Source: Actinomycetota bacterium (GTDB lineage Bacteria; Actinomycetota; Acidimicrobiia; Acidimicrobiales; Ilumatobacteraceae). From it: 64,000 nt of DNA. Every line of letters starts with the position of its first letter. The stretch's first letter is position 1. Position numbers and translations under genes: made by a program. Below the pieces are notes generated by a model. That model searched no databases. It was not told the origin of the DNA and saw only the letters and a list, made by a program, of their open reading frames with translations. Location of the stretch: the NCBI GenBank assembly GCA_009919275.1, contig RGCG01000002.1:1-64000 (forward strand), read 5' to 3'. Below are positions 20,197 to 28,068 of this stretch, piece by piece.

Positions 20197-20744
20197 ATCA
20201 CGAAGGGGGACCGTGTCCACAGCTCGCCGGTGTCGTTCCGGTCGGCGATGACGGGGTCGCCCGACAGCGTGACGACGGCGAGGGGTTCGCTGAATCCGCG
20301 GAGCTCGAGCGGGCTGTGTTCGATGGTGCGGACGCCTTCGGGCAGGGTTTCGATTTGGTCGACCGGAATGAGGACTTCGAAGGCCCCGGCGGCGTCGCAG
20401 AGACGCGCTGCGGTGTTGACGGCGGAGCCGATGTAGTCGTCACCTTCGAACAACAGGGCGTAGCCGGTTGACAGGCCGATGCGCAGGGTGAGTGGTGCAC
20501 AAACGGTGGCCGCGCGACGTTGGAGCTCCATCGAAAAGACAACCGCGTCGGCCTGGTCGACGGCGACGATCATGAGACCGTCACCCAACCATTTGGCGAT
20601 GCGAACCCCGCGTTCCGAGGCGACATCGCGGGCGACGGCCCGAAACGAGGCGAGCAGCTTGCCGGCGGCGTCGTCGCCGTGCACTTCCGTGAAATGCGTG
20701 AACCCGGAAAGGTCGACGAAGGCGAAGGTGCGGGGGACGCGCAT
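20193..20744 (-). CDS. Stand-alone class III adenylate/guanylate cyclase domain
   Basis: This 183-residue protein is one cyclase catalytic domain with no sensor. Metal-binding Asp residues sit in FAFVDLSGFTHFTE (residue 11) and KWLGDGLMI (residue 55). The transition-state Asn and Arg are in GSAVNTAARL near 127, and the Lys before GDG fits adenine selectivity. Such domains work as homodimers making cAMP or cGMP. The start lies 34 nt from the divergent VWA gene start, with a leaderless-type -10 box in between. Confidence 0.85.
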   Translation of the reverse strand: MRVPRTFAFVDLSGFTHFTEVHGDDAAGKLLASFRAVARDVASERGVRIAKWLGDGLMIVAVDQADAVVFSMELQRRAATVCAPLTLRIGLSTGYALLFEGDDYIGSAVNTAARLCDAAGAFEVLIPVDQIETLPEGVRTIEHSPLELRGFSEPLAVVTLSGDPVIADRNDTGELWTRSPFVM

Positions 20745-20752
20745 GCACCTTC

Positions 20753-20758
20753 AGGTTA
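20753..20758 (-). promoter_or_regulatory. -10 box, leaderless type (cyclase)
   Basis: TAACCT on the minus strand lies 8 nt before the cyclase ATG. It is 7 nt from the divergent TAGGTT box of the VWA gene, so both promoters sit back to back in 34 nt. Confidence 0.5.
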
Positions 20759-20765
20759 CGCCAAG

Positions 20766-20771
20766 TAGGTT
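20766..20771 (+). promoter_or_regulatory. -10 box, leaderless type (VWA gene)
   Basis: TAGGTT lies 7 nt before the ATG at 20779. Confidence 0.5.
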
Positions 20772-20778
20772 CTTTTCC

Positions 20779-22779
20779 ATGTCGACCCGGTTCACCTACT
20801 CCCGCTGGGACGGGACTCAGAAGGGTTTCGAACTCGATGCCGACTCGCTCCTCGAGGCGGTCACCGACGACCTTCTCTATCACGGCGACGTGAACAGTGC
20901 GTTGCGCCGAATCATGCAACAGGGGATGACCGACCGCAATGGCGAACGCATCGCCGGGCTGCGCGACATGCTCGACAAGGTCAGGCAGCGCCGGGAGGAA
21001 ATTCTCGACCGCTCCGATCTGGGTGGCGTATACAAGGAAATCGCCGATGCGCTCGACGACATCGTCGACGAAGAACGTCACCAGCTCGACCGCAACGTGG
21101 CCGAAGCCGACGCGAGCGGCGACGAACGTCGGGCCGATACCGCGCGCAATGCCGCTGCCGAAAAGCACATGGAACTCGAGATGCTGCCTCCCGATCTCGC
21201 CGGCAAGGTGCGAGGCCTGCAGAACTACAACTTTGAGTCGGCAGAGGCACAGCAACGTTTCGACGAATTGATGGACAAGCTGCGCGAGCAACTCATGCAG
21301 CAATTCGTCGACCAAATGTCGGGTGCGATGCAGAACATGTCACCTCAGGACATGCAGCGCATGAAGGACATGATGGCTGCGCTGAACGACATGCTCGATC
21401 GACACGCGAACGGCGACGACCCACGATTCGACGAATTCATGTCGCAATACGGCGACTTCTTTCCCGAAAACCCCCAGAACATCGAAGAACTGATCGAGCT
21501 CCTCGCCGAGCGAATGGCGCAGATGCAGGCGATGATGAACTCGATGACGCCCGAGCAGCGGGCCCAGTTGCAGCAACTCTCCGAACAATTGCTTGGTGAC
21601 ATGGACTTGCAGTGGCAGGCGAACCGTCTGGGTGAGCATCTCCAGAACATGGCCCCGCAGGCGGGTTGGGAACGCCGGTACCAATTCAACGGCGACCAGC
21701 CGATGGGAATGGGCGAGGCGATGCAGGCCATGCAAGAACTCTCGGGCCTCGAGGAACTCGAGAACTTCATGCGAAATGCCACGAATCCGGGGGCTCTTGC
21801 CGAGGCCGATATGGACCGCGTGCGTGAACTACTCGGCGAAAATGCTGCTCAGTCCCTCGAGCGTTTGGCGCAACTGACGAAGATGCTCGAAGACGAGGGC
21901 CTCATCAACCAGACCGAGGGCCGTCTCGAGCTCACCCCGAAGGGACTGCGCAAAATCGGTCAGAACGCGCTGCGTGACCTCTTCAACAAACTCGCCAAGG
22001 ACAAGATCGGCCAGCACCAAATGCGGGAGTCCGGTGGTGGCCACGAGCGGATGTACGAAACCAAGCAGTACGAGTACGGCGATCCGTTCCGTCTCGATCT
22101 GCAGCAGACGCTTCGCAACGCGCTGCGTCGGCAGGGTGGCGGCACGCCCGTGCGTCTCGAACCCGACGATTTCGAGATCGAGCGGACGGAACACGTCACC
22201 ACCACGTCAACCGTTCTGATGATTGACCTGTCGATGTCGATGCCGATGCGTGACAACTTCCTGCCGGCCAAGAAGGTGGCGATGGCGCTCCATTCGCTCA
22301 TCACCTCGCAGTACCCGCGCGATTACATCGGTCTTGTCGGTTTCAGCGAGTCGGCGCGCATCCTCACCGCGGCGCAGATTCCCTCGGTGTCGTGGGACTT
22401 TGTGTACGGAACCAACATGCAACACGGATTCATGCTGGCCAGACAGTTGCTCGCCAAGCAGCACGGGACGAAGCAGATCATCATGATCACCGACGGCGAA
22501 CCGACCGCGCACATCACGCGCAACGGCGACGTGTACTTCAACTATCCACCGGTCCGCGAGACGATCGAGGCGACCCTTGCCGAAGTGATGCGCTGCACGC
22601 GCGAAAAGATCGTCATCAACACCTTCATGCTCGATGCGACGAGTGGACTCCGGTCGTTCATCGAGCGAATCACCGAGATGAACCACGGTCGCGCGTTCTT
22701 CACGACACCCGAGACCCTGGGTGACTACGTGCTCGTCGACTTCATCGAGCACAAGCGCCGACTTTCACGCGCTCGCTGA
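20779..22779 (+). CDS. VWA-domain protein, partner of MoxR/Mg-chelatase-like ATPase
   Basis: This protein of about 666 residues has a long Met/Gln/Glu-rich helical N-terminal region and a C-terminal von Willebrand A domain. The MIDAS motif DLSMSMPMRD (DxSxS) lies near residue 483, with ITDGEPTAH near 573 as a further metal-site loop. It resembles M. tuberculosis Rv0959, which is adjacent to the Rv0958-type AAA ATPase; the matching ATPase is at 5323 here. The ORF track extends it to 20479 through the cyclase; ATG 20779 with its -10 box gives the conserved N-terminus (STRFTYSRWDGTQ). Confidence 0.85.
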   Translation: MSTRFTYSRWDGTQKGFELDADSLLEAVTDDLLYHGDVNSALRRIMQQGMTDRNGERIAGLRDMLDKVRQRREEILDRSDLGGVYKEIADALDDIVDEERHQLDRNVAEADASGDERRADTARNAAAEKHMELEMLPPDLAGKVRGLQNYNFESAEAQQRFDELMDKLREQLMQQFVDQMSGAMQNMSPQDMQRMKDMMAALNDMLDRHANGDDPRFDEFMSQYGDFFPENPQNIEELIELLAERMAQMQAMMNSMTPEQRAQLQQLSEQLLGDMDLQWQANRLGEHLQNMAPQAGWERRYQFNGDQPMGMGEAMQAMQELSGLEELENFMRNATNPGALAEADMDRVRELLGENAAQSLERLAQLTKMLEDEGLINQTEGRLELTPKGLRKIGQNALRDLFNKLAKDKIGQHQMRESGGGHERMYETKQYEYGDPFRLDLQQTLRNALRRQGGGTPVRLEPDDFEIERTEHVTTTSTVLMIDLSMSMPMRDNFLPAKKVAMALHSLITSQYPRDYIGLVGFSESARILTAAQIPSVSWDFVYGTNMQHGFMLARQLLAKQHGTKQIIMITDGEPTAHITRNGDVYFNYPPVRETIEATLAEVMRCTREKIVINTFMLDATSGLRSFIERITEMNHGRAFFTTPETLGDYVLVDFIEHKRRLSRAR

Positions 22780-22796
22780 CGCCCCAAGGGTCGGTG

Positions 22797-22819
22797 AAAC
22801 CCTTGAATTGCAAGGGTTT
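22797..22819 (+). terminator. Hairpin after the VWA gene
   Basis: AAACCCTTG-AATTG-CAAGGGTTT is a perfect 9-bp stem 17 nt after the VWA stop. The right arm ends in TTT but there is no long U tract. The sequence TTGCAAGG(G/A)TTTGGC recurs near 22890, about 80 nt downstream. Confidence 0.6.
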
Positions 22820-22918
22820 GGCGGGATGAGGGGTACAAAACCCCCGATTTTTTCGGGCTCATTGGCAACGAGAAATGCGCACTTGCTTATTTTGCAAGGA
22901 TTTGGCACAATGTCATCG

Positions 22919-22930
22919 TTGTAATTACAA
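22919..22930. promoter_or_regulatory. Perfect 12-bp palindrome upstream of whiB
   Basis: TTGTAATTACAA is a perfect inverted repeat in an unusually AT-rich patch, about 105 nt before the WhiB start codon. It is operator-like and may overlap the promoter (TAATTA could be a -10). Binding protein unknown. Confidence 0.45.
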
Positions 22931-22991
22931 GCCTGCCATCACAGGCATGCCACAAGTTGGGGGACAGCGTCCGGTCAACACGCGCCGGACG
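22931..22991 (+). promoter_or_regulatory. Two hairpins in the whiB leader
   Basis: GCCTG-N6-CAGGC (22931-22946) and CGTCCGG-N10-CCGGACG (22968-22991) can form stems in the untranslated leader of the WhiB gene. The remaining 42 nt lead to a GGGAGG ribosome site. Such a structured leader may affect translation, but no known riboswitch was recognised. Confidence 0.35.
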
Positions 22992-23033
22992 GCGACGGTG
23001 GATGTCGGGGGTGTGCAGGACGGGAGGCAATCC

Positions 23034-23321
23034 ATGCAATTCCCAGAACACGAATCTGCGGACAATTCAGAGCTCAGCCCGGAACGGGGCTGGCAAGACG
23101 AGGCCAACTGCCTCGGCGTCGATCCCGATCTTTTCTTTCCCGAACGCGGTGCATCAACCCGCGAGGCCAAGGAAGTGTGCAGGGGTTGCGTCGTGCGCAA
23201 CGAGTGTCTCGAGTATGCGTTGGTGAACGGTGAGAAGTTCGGCATTTGGGGCGGACTCTCCGAACGCGAGCGTCGTCGCCTGCGCCGAGCCCGAGCTCAG
23301 GCGAATCGCAACGTCGTCTGA
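23034..23321 (+). CDS. WhiB-family [4Fe-4S] transcription regulator
   Basis: This 95-residue WhiB protein has its four cluster cysteines (ANCLG, VCRGCVVRNEC), the GIWGG turn and a basic RERRRLRRAR tail that binds DNA. WhiB proteins are actinobacterial redox-sensitive regulators that partner with the principal sigma factor. The ATG at 23034 is preceded by GGGAGGCAATCC; the ORF track start at 22875 would add a non-homologous leader. Its last codons and stop are the first unit of a tandem array. Confidence 0.93.
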   Translation: MQFPEHESADNSELSPERGWQDEANCLGVDPDLFFPERGASTREAKEVCRGCVVRNECLEYALVNGEKFGIWGGLSERERRRLRRARAQANRNVV

Positions 23322-23387
23322 CGCATAAACAACGTCGTCTGACGCATAAACAACGTCGTCTGACGCATAAACAACGTCGTCTGACGC
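23310..23387. repeat. 21-bp tandem array overlapping the whiB stop codon
   Basis: A 21-bp unit (AACGTCGTCTGACGCATAA plus AC) is repeated three times perfectly with a fourth partial copy of 15 nt. The first unit holds the WhiB C-terminal codons Asn-Val-Val and the TGA, so each unit repeats that stop. Each unit can fold a small CGTC/GACG stem. The array fills the whole space to the convergent formiminotransferase gene, whose TAA begins 2 nt after it. Confidence 0.95.
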
Positions 23388-23388
23388 G

Positions 23389-24201
23389 TTATGAGAGCGC
23401 GTTGAGGCGGGCTTCGATGGTCTGTGACGGACCGATGTCGAGTTGCTCCCACCGCGTTTCGTCGACCATTTCCAGCTGACGTTGTGGCAATAGCCCCACA
23501 AGCTCGGCACGTTGGACGGTGCTGCCTGCGAGGCGGGTTTCCGATGCCACGAGGTCGTAGGCGTCGGCGACGCTGATGGTCTGGGTGTCGACGATGTTCA
23601 TGCTCACCTGTGCGGAGCCCGCGACGAGGAAGGCGAGTGTTCGCAGGCCGGGGCGCCGCACCCGCGCCGCCACGATTCGGGCAACGTTCATGTCCGATGT
23701 TGCGAGGAACACGTTGTAGGCGATGAGAACCGGTCGCACTCCGACGCACATCGCACCGGCGGTCGGATGCGGCGCATCCGGTCCATGATCGGGCGACAGC
23801 GATGTCCACGCAGTGCGTCTCACATCGGGAAGCGTTCGCTCGGGTCCGTAAAGAAACACCGGTACGTGCAGTGCCGTTGACGCCCAGTGTGCGAAGTCAT
23901 CGCGGGCGCGAAGCGCATCGTCGGTACCGGAACCGTCGAGTGCGACGAAGGGCACCACGTCGACGACGCCGAGCCGCGGATGAACTCCCGCATGCTGCGA
24001 GACGTCGAGCACTTCGACAGCGCGCCGGGCGATATCCCTCACACAACTTGTCCCGACGGTGGTGTAGACGCTCCGGTTGTGGTCGGCATCGGAGTGAATG
24101 TCGAGGACGGCGGGGTTGGTGGTCCCGGGTTCACCGCCCGCGATGAACCGTACAAGGCCCGTGTCGCGGCCCTCGCTCACGTTGACGACGCACTCGAGCA
24201 T
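23389..24201 (-). CDS. Glutamate formimidoyltransferase-like protein
   Basis: This 270-residue protein matches the formiminotransferase domain of FtcD: ECVVNVSEGRD at the N-terminus, DADHNRSVYTTVG near residue 38, HAGVHPRLGVVDVVPF near 70 and PTAGAMCVGVRPVLIAYN near 145. It would transfer the formimino group from formiminoglutamate to tetrahydrofolate in histidine breakdown. The cyclodeaminase half is absent. The histidine-utilisation genes are not adjacent, although an imidazolonepropionase-like gene occurs 7 kb away. It converges on whiB across the 21-bp array. Confidence 0.82.
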   Translation of the reverse strand: MLECVVNVSEGRDTGLVRFIAGGEPGTTNPAVLDIHSDADHNRSVYTTVGTSCVRDIARRAVEVLDVSQHAGVHPRLGVVDVVPFVALDGSGTDDALRARDDFAHWASTALHVPVFLYGPERTLPDVRRTAWTSLSPDHGPDAPHPTAGAMCVGVRPVLIAYNVFLATSDMNVARIVAARVRRPGLRTLAFLVAGSAQVSMNIVDTQTISVADAYDLVASETRLAGSTVQRAELVGLLPQRQLEMVDETRWEQLDIGPSQTIEARLNALS

Positions 24202-24245
24202 CCCGACATGTTGTCAGGGCGGTGCCGAGTCAGCCGGCGTGCTGG

Positions 24246-24251
24246 TAGGTT
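24246..24251 (+). promoter_or_regulatory. -10 box, leaderless type (tatA)
   Basis: TAGGTT lies 6 nt before the tatA ATG. Confidence 0.5.
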
Positions 24252-24257
24252 CTCGGT

Positions 24258-24425
24258 ATGTTCGCTTTTCTCGAAGGTCCCGAACTGATCATCGTCGCGG
24301 TGGTCGTGCTTGTTCTCTTCGGCGGGTCACAGTTGCCCAAACTGGCGAAGAACCTCGGTCAGGCCCAGAAGGAATTCAAAAAGGGCCTCGCCGAAGGCCA
24401 AGCCGACGACGCCGACAAGAAGTAG
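24258..24425 (+). CDS. tatA: Sec-independent protein translocase subunit TatA
   Basis: This 55-residue protein, too short for the ORF track, has one N-terminal hydrophobic helix (ELIIVAVVVLVLFGGSQLPK) followed by the amphipathic helix KLAKNLGQAQKEFKKGLAEG and an acidic tail. FGGSQLPKLAKNLG is the TatA hinge, with Phe-Gly in the expected place. It forms the pore component of the twin-arginine translocase for folded proteins, relevant to cofactor enzymes such as those here. No tatC is adjacent. It converges on the second WhiB gene 5 nt away. Confidence 0.9.
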   Translation: MFAFLEGPELIIVAVVVLVLFGGSQLPKLAKNLGQAQKEFKKGLAEGQADDADKK

Positions 24426-24430
24426 GTTTC

Positions 24431-24742
24431 TCAGGCCGCGCCGTCACGACGGCGCTTTTTGATGCGGCGACGCTCGCGCTCGCTCGCCCCGCCCCACACG
24501 CCGTGTTCGATTTCCTCGACAAGTGCGTACTCGAGACACAGGTCCTTCACCTCGCAATTGCCGCAGATCTTGCGAGCCTTTTCGACCCCTGCTCCGTCGG
24601 AGGGAAAGAAGATTTCCGGGGCGTTGTCACGACACAGCCCGAGGTCCATCCATTCGGTTGTGCGGAAGTTCCCCACGAAGGGGAGGGCCAGCACCGACAA
24701 TTCGGTGCGCTTCTTGGTCATGTGTCCTGGTGCGCGGCTCAT
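24431..24742 (-). CDS. WhiB-family [4Fe-4S] transcription regulator
   Basis: This protein of about 103 residues has cluster cysteines in LGLCRDN and ICGNCEVKDLC, GVWGG and a basic ERERRRIKKRRR tail. The short N-terminal extension and GVWGGASERERR resemble WhiB1/WhiB2-type proteins. The ATG at 24742, with AGAAGGGAC in front, is preferred; a second Met (24721) is possible, and the ORF track start at 24850 lacks homology. It is divergent from the hypothetical gene at 24831. Confidence 0.9.
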   Translation of the reverse strand: MSRAPGHMTKKRTELSVLALPFVGNFRTTEWMDLGLCRDNAPEIFFPSDGAGVEKARKICGNCEVKDLCLEYALVEEIEHGVWGGASERERRRIKKRRRDGAA

Positions 24743-24830
24743 GTCCCTTCTGACGACGCAAGCGGTACAAAAGTTCCCGAGCCCGGGAAAGGGGTACTCC
24801 AGATAGCCTGAGGCGCAAAGGAGGCACGCC

Positions 24831-25091
24831 GTGTCCGAGATCACCACCAACGAGCCACCCCGAGCGCATGCCCGAATCGTGTATTTGGGCCCAGTTGCGC
24901 CCCATTGGGAGGTCTACGGCGACTATGGCGACAGGGCCCTCCTCGAGGAGTTCCGTACCCGGGTCCTCGCCAGGCTCGTCCTCATCACCCGTGACGACCC
25001 GCAGTTCCGGCGCAACAGCGAGCGTGTGGCCCGCGACGCCGAGCGCGAGCTGATCTCGATCGAGTGGGATCTGGGCACCGTCAGCGCCTGA
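24831..25091 (+). CDS. Conserved-looking hypothetical protein
   Basis: This 86-residue protein starts with GTG after a strong AAGGAGGCACGCC ribosome site. It has no signal peptide or membrane segment and is mostly charged helices (FRTRVLARLVLITRDDPQF). I do not recognise the family. It lies between a divergent WhiB gene and ppk, 55 nt before the latter, and could be co-transcribed with ppk. Confidence 0.65.
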   Translation: MSEITTNEPPRAHARIVYLGPVAPHWEVYGDYGDRALLEEFRTRVLARLVLITRDDPQFRRNSERVARDAERELISIEWDLGTVSA

Positions 25092-25146
25092 CGGTTCGTC
25101 CGGACGTCACGGTCCGTTCACGCACGCGCCTTTTTCCGCACCCCGA

Positions 25147-27255
25147 ATGCTCAACCGTCGGTCCTACGTTGACGGAATCGACGAACGTTTCTTCAACCGC
25201 GACCTGAGCTGGCTCGCGTTCAACGAACGGGTCCTCTCCCTCGCCCGCGAATCAGCAATTCCCCTGCTCGAGCGGGCGAAGTTCTGTGCGATCTTTTCGT
25301 CGAACCTCGACGAGTTCTTTCAGGTTCGCGTCGCGGGCCTGAAGAGCCAGGTCGACGAGGGTGTTCTGTTGCACGGCGTCGACGGCCGCAGCCCCGCACA
25401 GGTCCTGGACGAGGTGAATTCCGTCGTTCGACGCCTCGTGCGTGAGCAAGAACGAATTCTTGGCGAAGAGATCTTCCCGGCACTCGGTCAGCACGGCATT
25501 CGAGTCGTTATGTGGCGTGAACTCGACACGACCACCAAAGAGCGACTGACCCGCGAGTTCCGGCAGCGCATCTTTCCCGTGCTCACGCCGCTCGTCGTCG
25601 ACCCCGCGCATCCCTTTCCGTACATCTCCGGGTTGGCACTCAGCATCGGTGCGTCGGTCACCGATCCGCAGTCGGGCGAGGAGAAGTTCACCCGGGTCAA
25701 GGTTCCTGCATTGTTGCCGCGACTCATCGAAGTCGACGGAACGGGAATCTTCATCCCCATCGAAGAAGTCATCGTCGCACATCTCCACGAGTTGTACGAG
25801 GGGATGGAAGTGCGCGCGCCGTTCGTGTTCCGAGTCACGCGCGACGCCGACATCGAAGTCGATGACGAAGACGCCGATGACCTGCGCGAGGCCATCGAAG
25901 AAGAACTGCGCCGCCGACGCTTTGGTCGTGCGGTGCGGCTCGAGACGGTTGTCGGGGTGCCACCCGAGGTGGTGGGGTTGTTGCTCGAGGAACTCGAACT
26001 CGACGCCGTCGACCATTACGAAAGCGACGCACTTCTCGACCTCACTTGCCTTCAAAGGATCGCCGCACTGCCGCGGGAAGACCTGCGTGACAAACCGTGG
26101 CCATCGGTGACCGCGGGGCGGATTCTCGCCGCGCGTGAGAACGACGAGCCGATCTTCAATCTCATCAGGCGCCGCGATCTCGTTGTTCATCACCCGTACG
26201 AGTCATTTCAATCATCGACCGAGGCGTTCATCGACGAAGCAGCTCACGACCCTCGTGTTCAATCGATCAAGATGACGCTGTACAGGACTTCGCCCGACAG
26301 TGCGATCATGCGCAACTTGATATCGGCGGCGGAACGCGGTGTCCAGGTGGCGGTGTTGGTTGAATTGAAGGCCCGGTTCGACGAGGCGTTGAACCTCAAC
26401 TGGGCCCGACAACTCGAACAGGCCGGCGTGCACGTGATGTACGGCATCGTCGGCCTGAAGACCCATGCGAAGTTGGCGATGGTGGTTCGCGACGAGCCCG
26501 ATGGCCTGCGCCGCTACGTTCATTTCGGAACCGGGAACTACAACGCGAAGACCGCGGCCGTGTACGAGGACATCGGAGTGTTCACGTGCAATCCCGAGCT
26601 TGCCGATGACGCGACGCGGTTGTTCAACCACTTGACGGGTTTCAGCCGCGCCAATTGGTACCGCCACCTGTTGGTTGCGCCGCAGTTCCTGCGCGGCGAA
26701 ATCGTCGATCTGATTCGACGGGAACGCGAGATGGGTCCGCGCGGTTCCATTCGCTTGAAGGTCAACTCGGTGGCCGATGCCGACATGATCGCCGAACTGT
26801 ACGAGGCATCGCGGGCGGGTGTGCGCGTCGAGATCGTGGTCCGTGGAATCTGCATGTTGCGTCCCGGGGTCCCAGGCCTCTCCGAGAACATCTCCGTTCG
26901 ATCGATTCTCGGGCGTTACCTCGAACACTCTCGTATCTACCACTTCGGCAACGCGCACGGGCCCGACAAACCGGCGTGGTACATCGGGTCGGCGGACTTG
27001 ATGACACGCAATCTCGACCGCCGTGTCGAGGTGATGACGCCGATCCTCCTCGAACGCCACAGGGCTTGGCTCGAACAAACGCTTGCCTACCTCAACGACC
27101 CCGAAACCCCCCATTTCGTGCTCGCATCCGATGGTTCGTGGGAGCGGAGCGGGCGGGGTGACTTCTCCGACGACGCCCAGGGTCGTATGTACCGATGGGC
27201 CAAGGAGCAACAAGAGCGACGCGGGGTCGAGAGGTCGAATGAAGGGGTCGCTTGA
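25147..27255 (+). CDS. ppk: Polyphosphate kinase 1
   Basis: This 702-residue PPK1 reversibly makes polyphosphate from ATP. The N-terminal domain begins FFNRDLSWLAFNERVL. The autophosphorylated His lies in HFGTGNYNAKTA near residue 460, and the second phospholipase D-like His segment is IYHFGNAHGP with SADLMTRNLDRRVEV near 620. Length and motifs are complete. It leads the phosphate module ppk-phoU-sensor-regulator. Polyphosphate metabolism pairs naturally with the membrane pyrophosphatase elsewhere in the window. Confidence 0.96.
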   Translation: MLNRRSYVDGIDERFFNRDLSWLAFNERVLSLARESAIPLLERAKFCAIFSSNLDEFFQVRVAGLKSQVDEGVLLHGVDGRSPAQVLDEVNSVVRRLVREQERILGEEIFPALGQHGIRVVMWRELDTTTKERLTREFRQRIFPVLTPLVVDPAHPFPYISGLALSIGASVTDPQSGEEKFTRVKVPALLPRLIEVDGTGIFIPIEEVIVAHLHELYEGMEVRAPFVFRVTRDADIEVDDEDADDLREAIEEELRRRRFGRAVRLETVVGVPPEVVGLLLEELELDAVDHYESDALLDLTCLQRIAALPREDLRDKPWPSVTAGRILAARENDEPIFNLIRRRDLVVHHPYESFQSSTEAFIDEAAHDPRVQSIKMTLYRTSPDSAIMRNLISAAERGVQVAVLVELKARFDEALNLNWARQLEQAGVHVMYGIVGLKTHAKLAMVVRDEPDGLRRYVHFGTGNYNAKTAAVYEDIGVFTCNPELADDATRLFNHLTGFSRANWYRHLLVAPQFLRGEIVDLIRREREMGPRGSIRLKVNSVADADMIAELYEASRAGVRVEIVVRGICMLRPGVPGLSENISVRSILGRYLEHSRIYHFGNAHGPDKPAWYIGSADLMTRNLDRRVEVMTPILLERHRAWLEQTLAYLNDPETPHFVLASDGSWERSGRGDFSDDAQGRMYRWAKEQQERRGVERSNEGVA

Positions 27256-27327
27256 GGCGACTCGGGTAGCGTTGTTGGTGCGCTTGGCAACGCATTCGGT
27301 GTTTGCTGAACGGAAACGGTGGAGACG

Positions 27328-28068
27328 ATGGAAGAACTTCGCAAGGGTTTTCACGGCGAGATCAATGAAGTCCGCCAGAGTTTGGCGACCCTTGCCGCTT
27401 CGGTCATCGAGGCAATTCCGCGCGCCACGAACGTGCTCCTCGCCAGTGATCTCGAGGGTGCCGAGTACCTGATTCTCACCGACGACGAGATCGATGCCAG
27501 ATCGCTCGAACTCGAGGACCGCTGCTACCGGTTGCTCGCCCTGCAAGCGCCGGTCGCCGGTGAGCTTCGACAACTCGTCGCGATCCTGAAGATGATCGGT
27601 GAAATCGAGCGCAGCGCCGACCTCACCGTGAACATCGCCAAGGCCGCACGGCGGATCTACGGCCACAACCTCGACCCGAAGTTGCGCGGAATCATCAGCA
27701 AGATGGGTGACCAAGCCCAGCAGCTCTTCGCCGCCGCTCTCGAAGCGTTCGAAACCGAGGATGTCGCCAAGGCGAGCGCGCTCGACGACATGGACTCCTA
27801 CCTCGACGGACTCCAGCGTCAGTTCGTCCAGGCGATTTTCGAGTGCAATCTCGCCGGCACAATCGACCTCCAGGTGGCCATTCAGCTGGCGGTGGTGGCC
27901 AGGTTCTACGAACGCATCGGCGACCATGCGGTGAACATCGGTGAACGCATTCTCTATGCCGTCAGTGGTTGGCGTCCCGAACTGAAAGGCGCGGCCCGCC
28001 ACAAGGCGCGTTTGGCCGGTGACGACACCGACGGTGTGCCGTTCCCCGAGGTCGGTCCGGGGTCCTGA
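27328..28068 (+). CDS. phoU: Phosphate-specific transport/signalling accessory protein PhoU
   Basis: This protein of about 246 residues is all helical with two PhoU repeats. The metal-binding acidic segments EIERSADLTVNIAK near residue 93 and YERIGDHAVNIGER near 197 are the PhoU signature. It dampens the phosphate sensor kinase when phosphate is plentiful. ATG 27328 has GGAG 5-6 nt upstream; the ORF track GTG at 27319 is three codons earlier. The TGA overlaps a possible CTG start of the kinase gene. Confidence 0.94.
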   Translation: MEELRKGFHGEINEVRQSLATLAASVIEAIPRATNVLLASDLEGAEYLILTDDEIDARSLELEDRCYRLLALQAPVAGELRQLVAILKMIGEIERSADLTVNIAKAARRIYGHNLDPKLRGIISKMGDQAQQLFAAALEAFETEDVAKASALDDMDSYLDGLQRQFVQAIFECNLAGTIDLQVAIQLAVVARFYERIGDHAVNIGERILYAVSGWRPELKGAARHKARLAGDDTDGVPFPEVGPGS

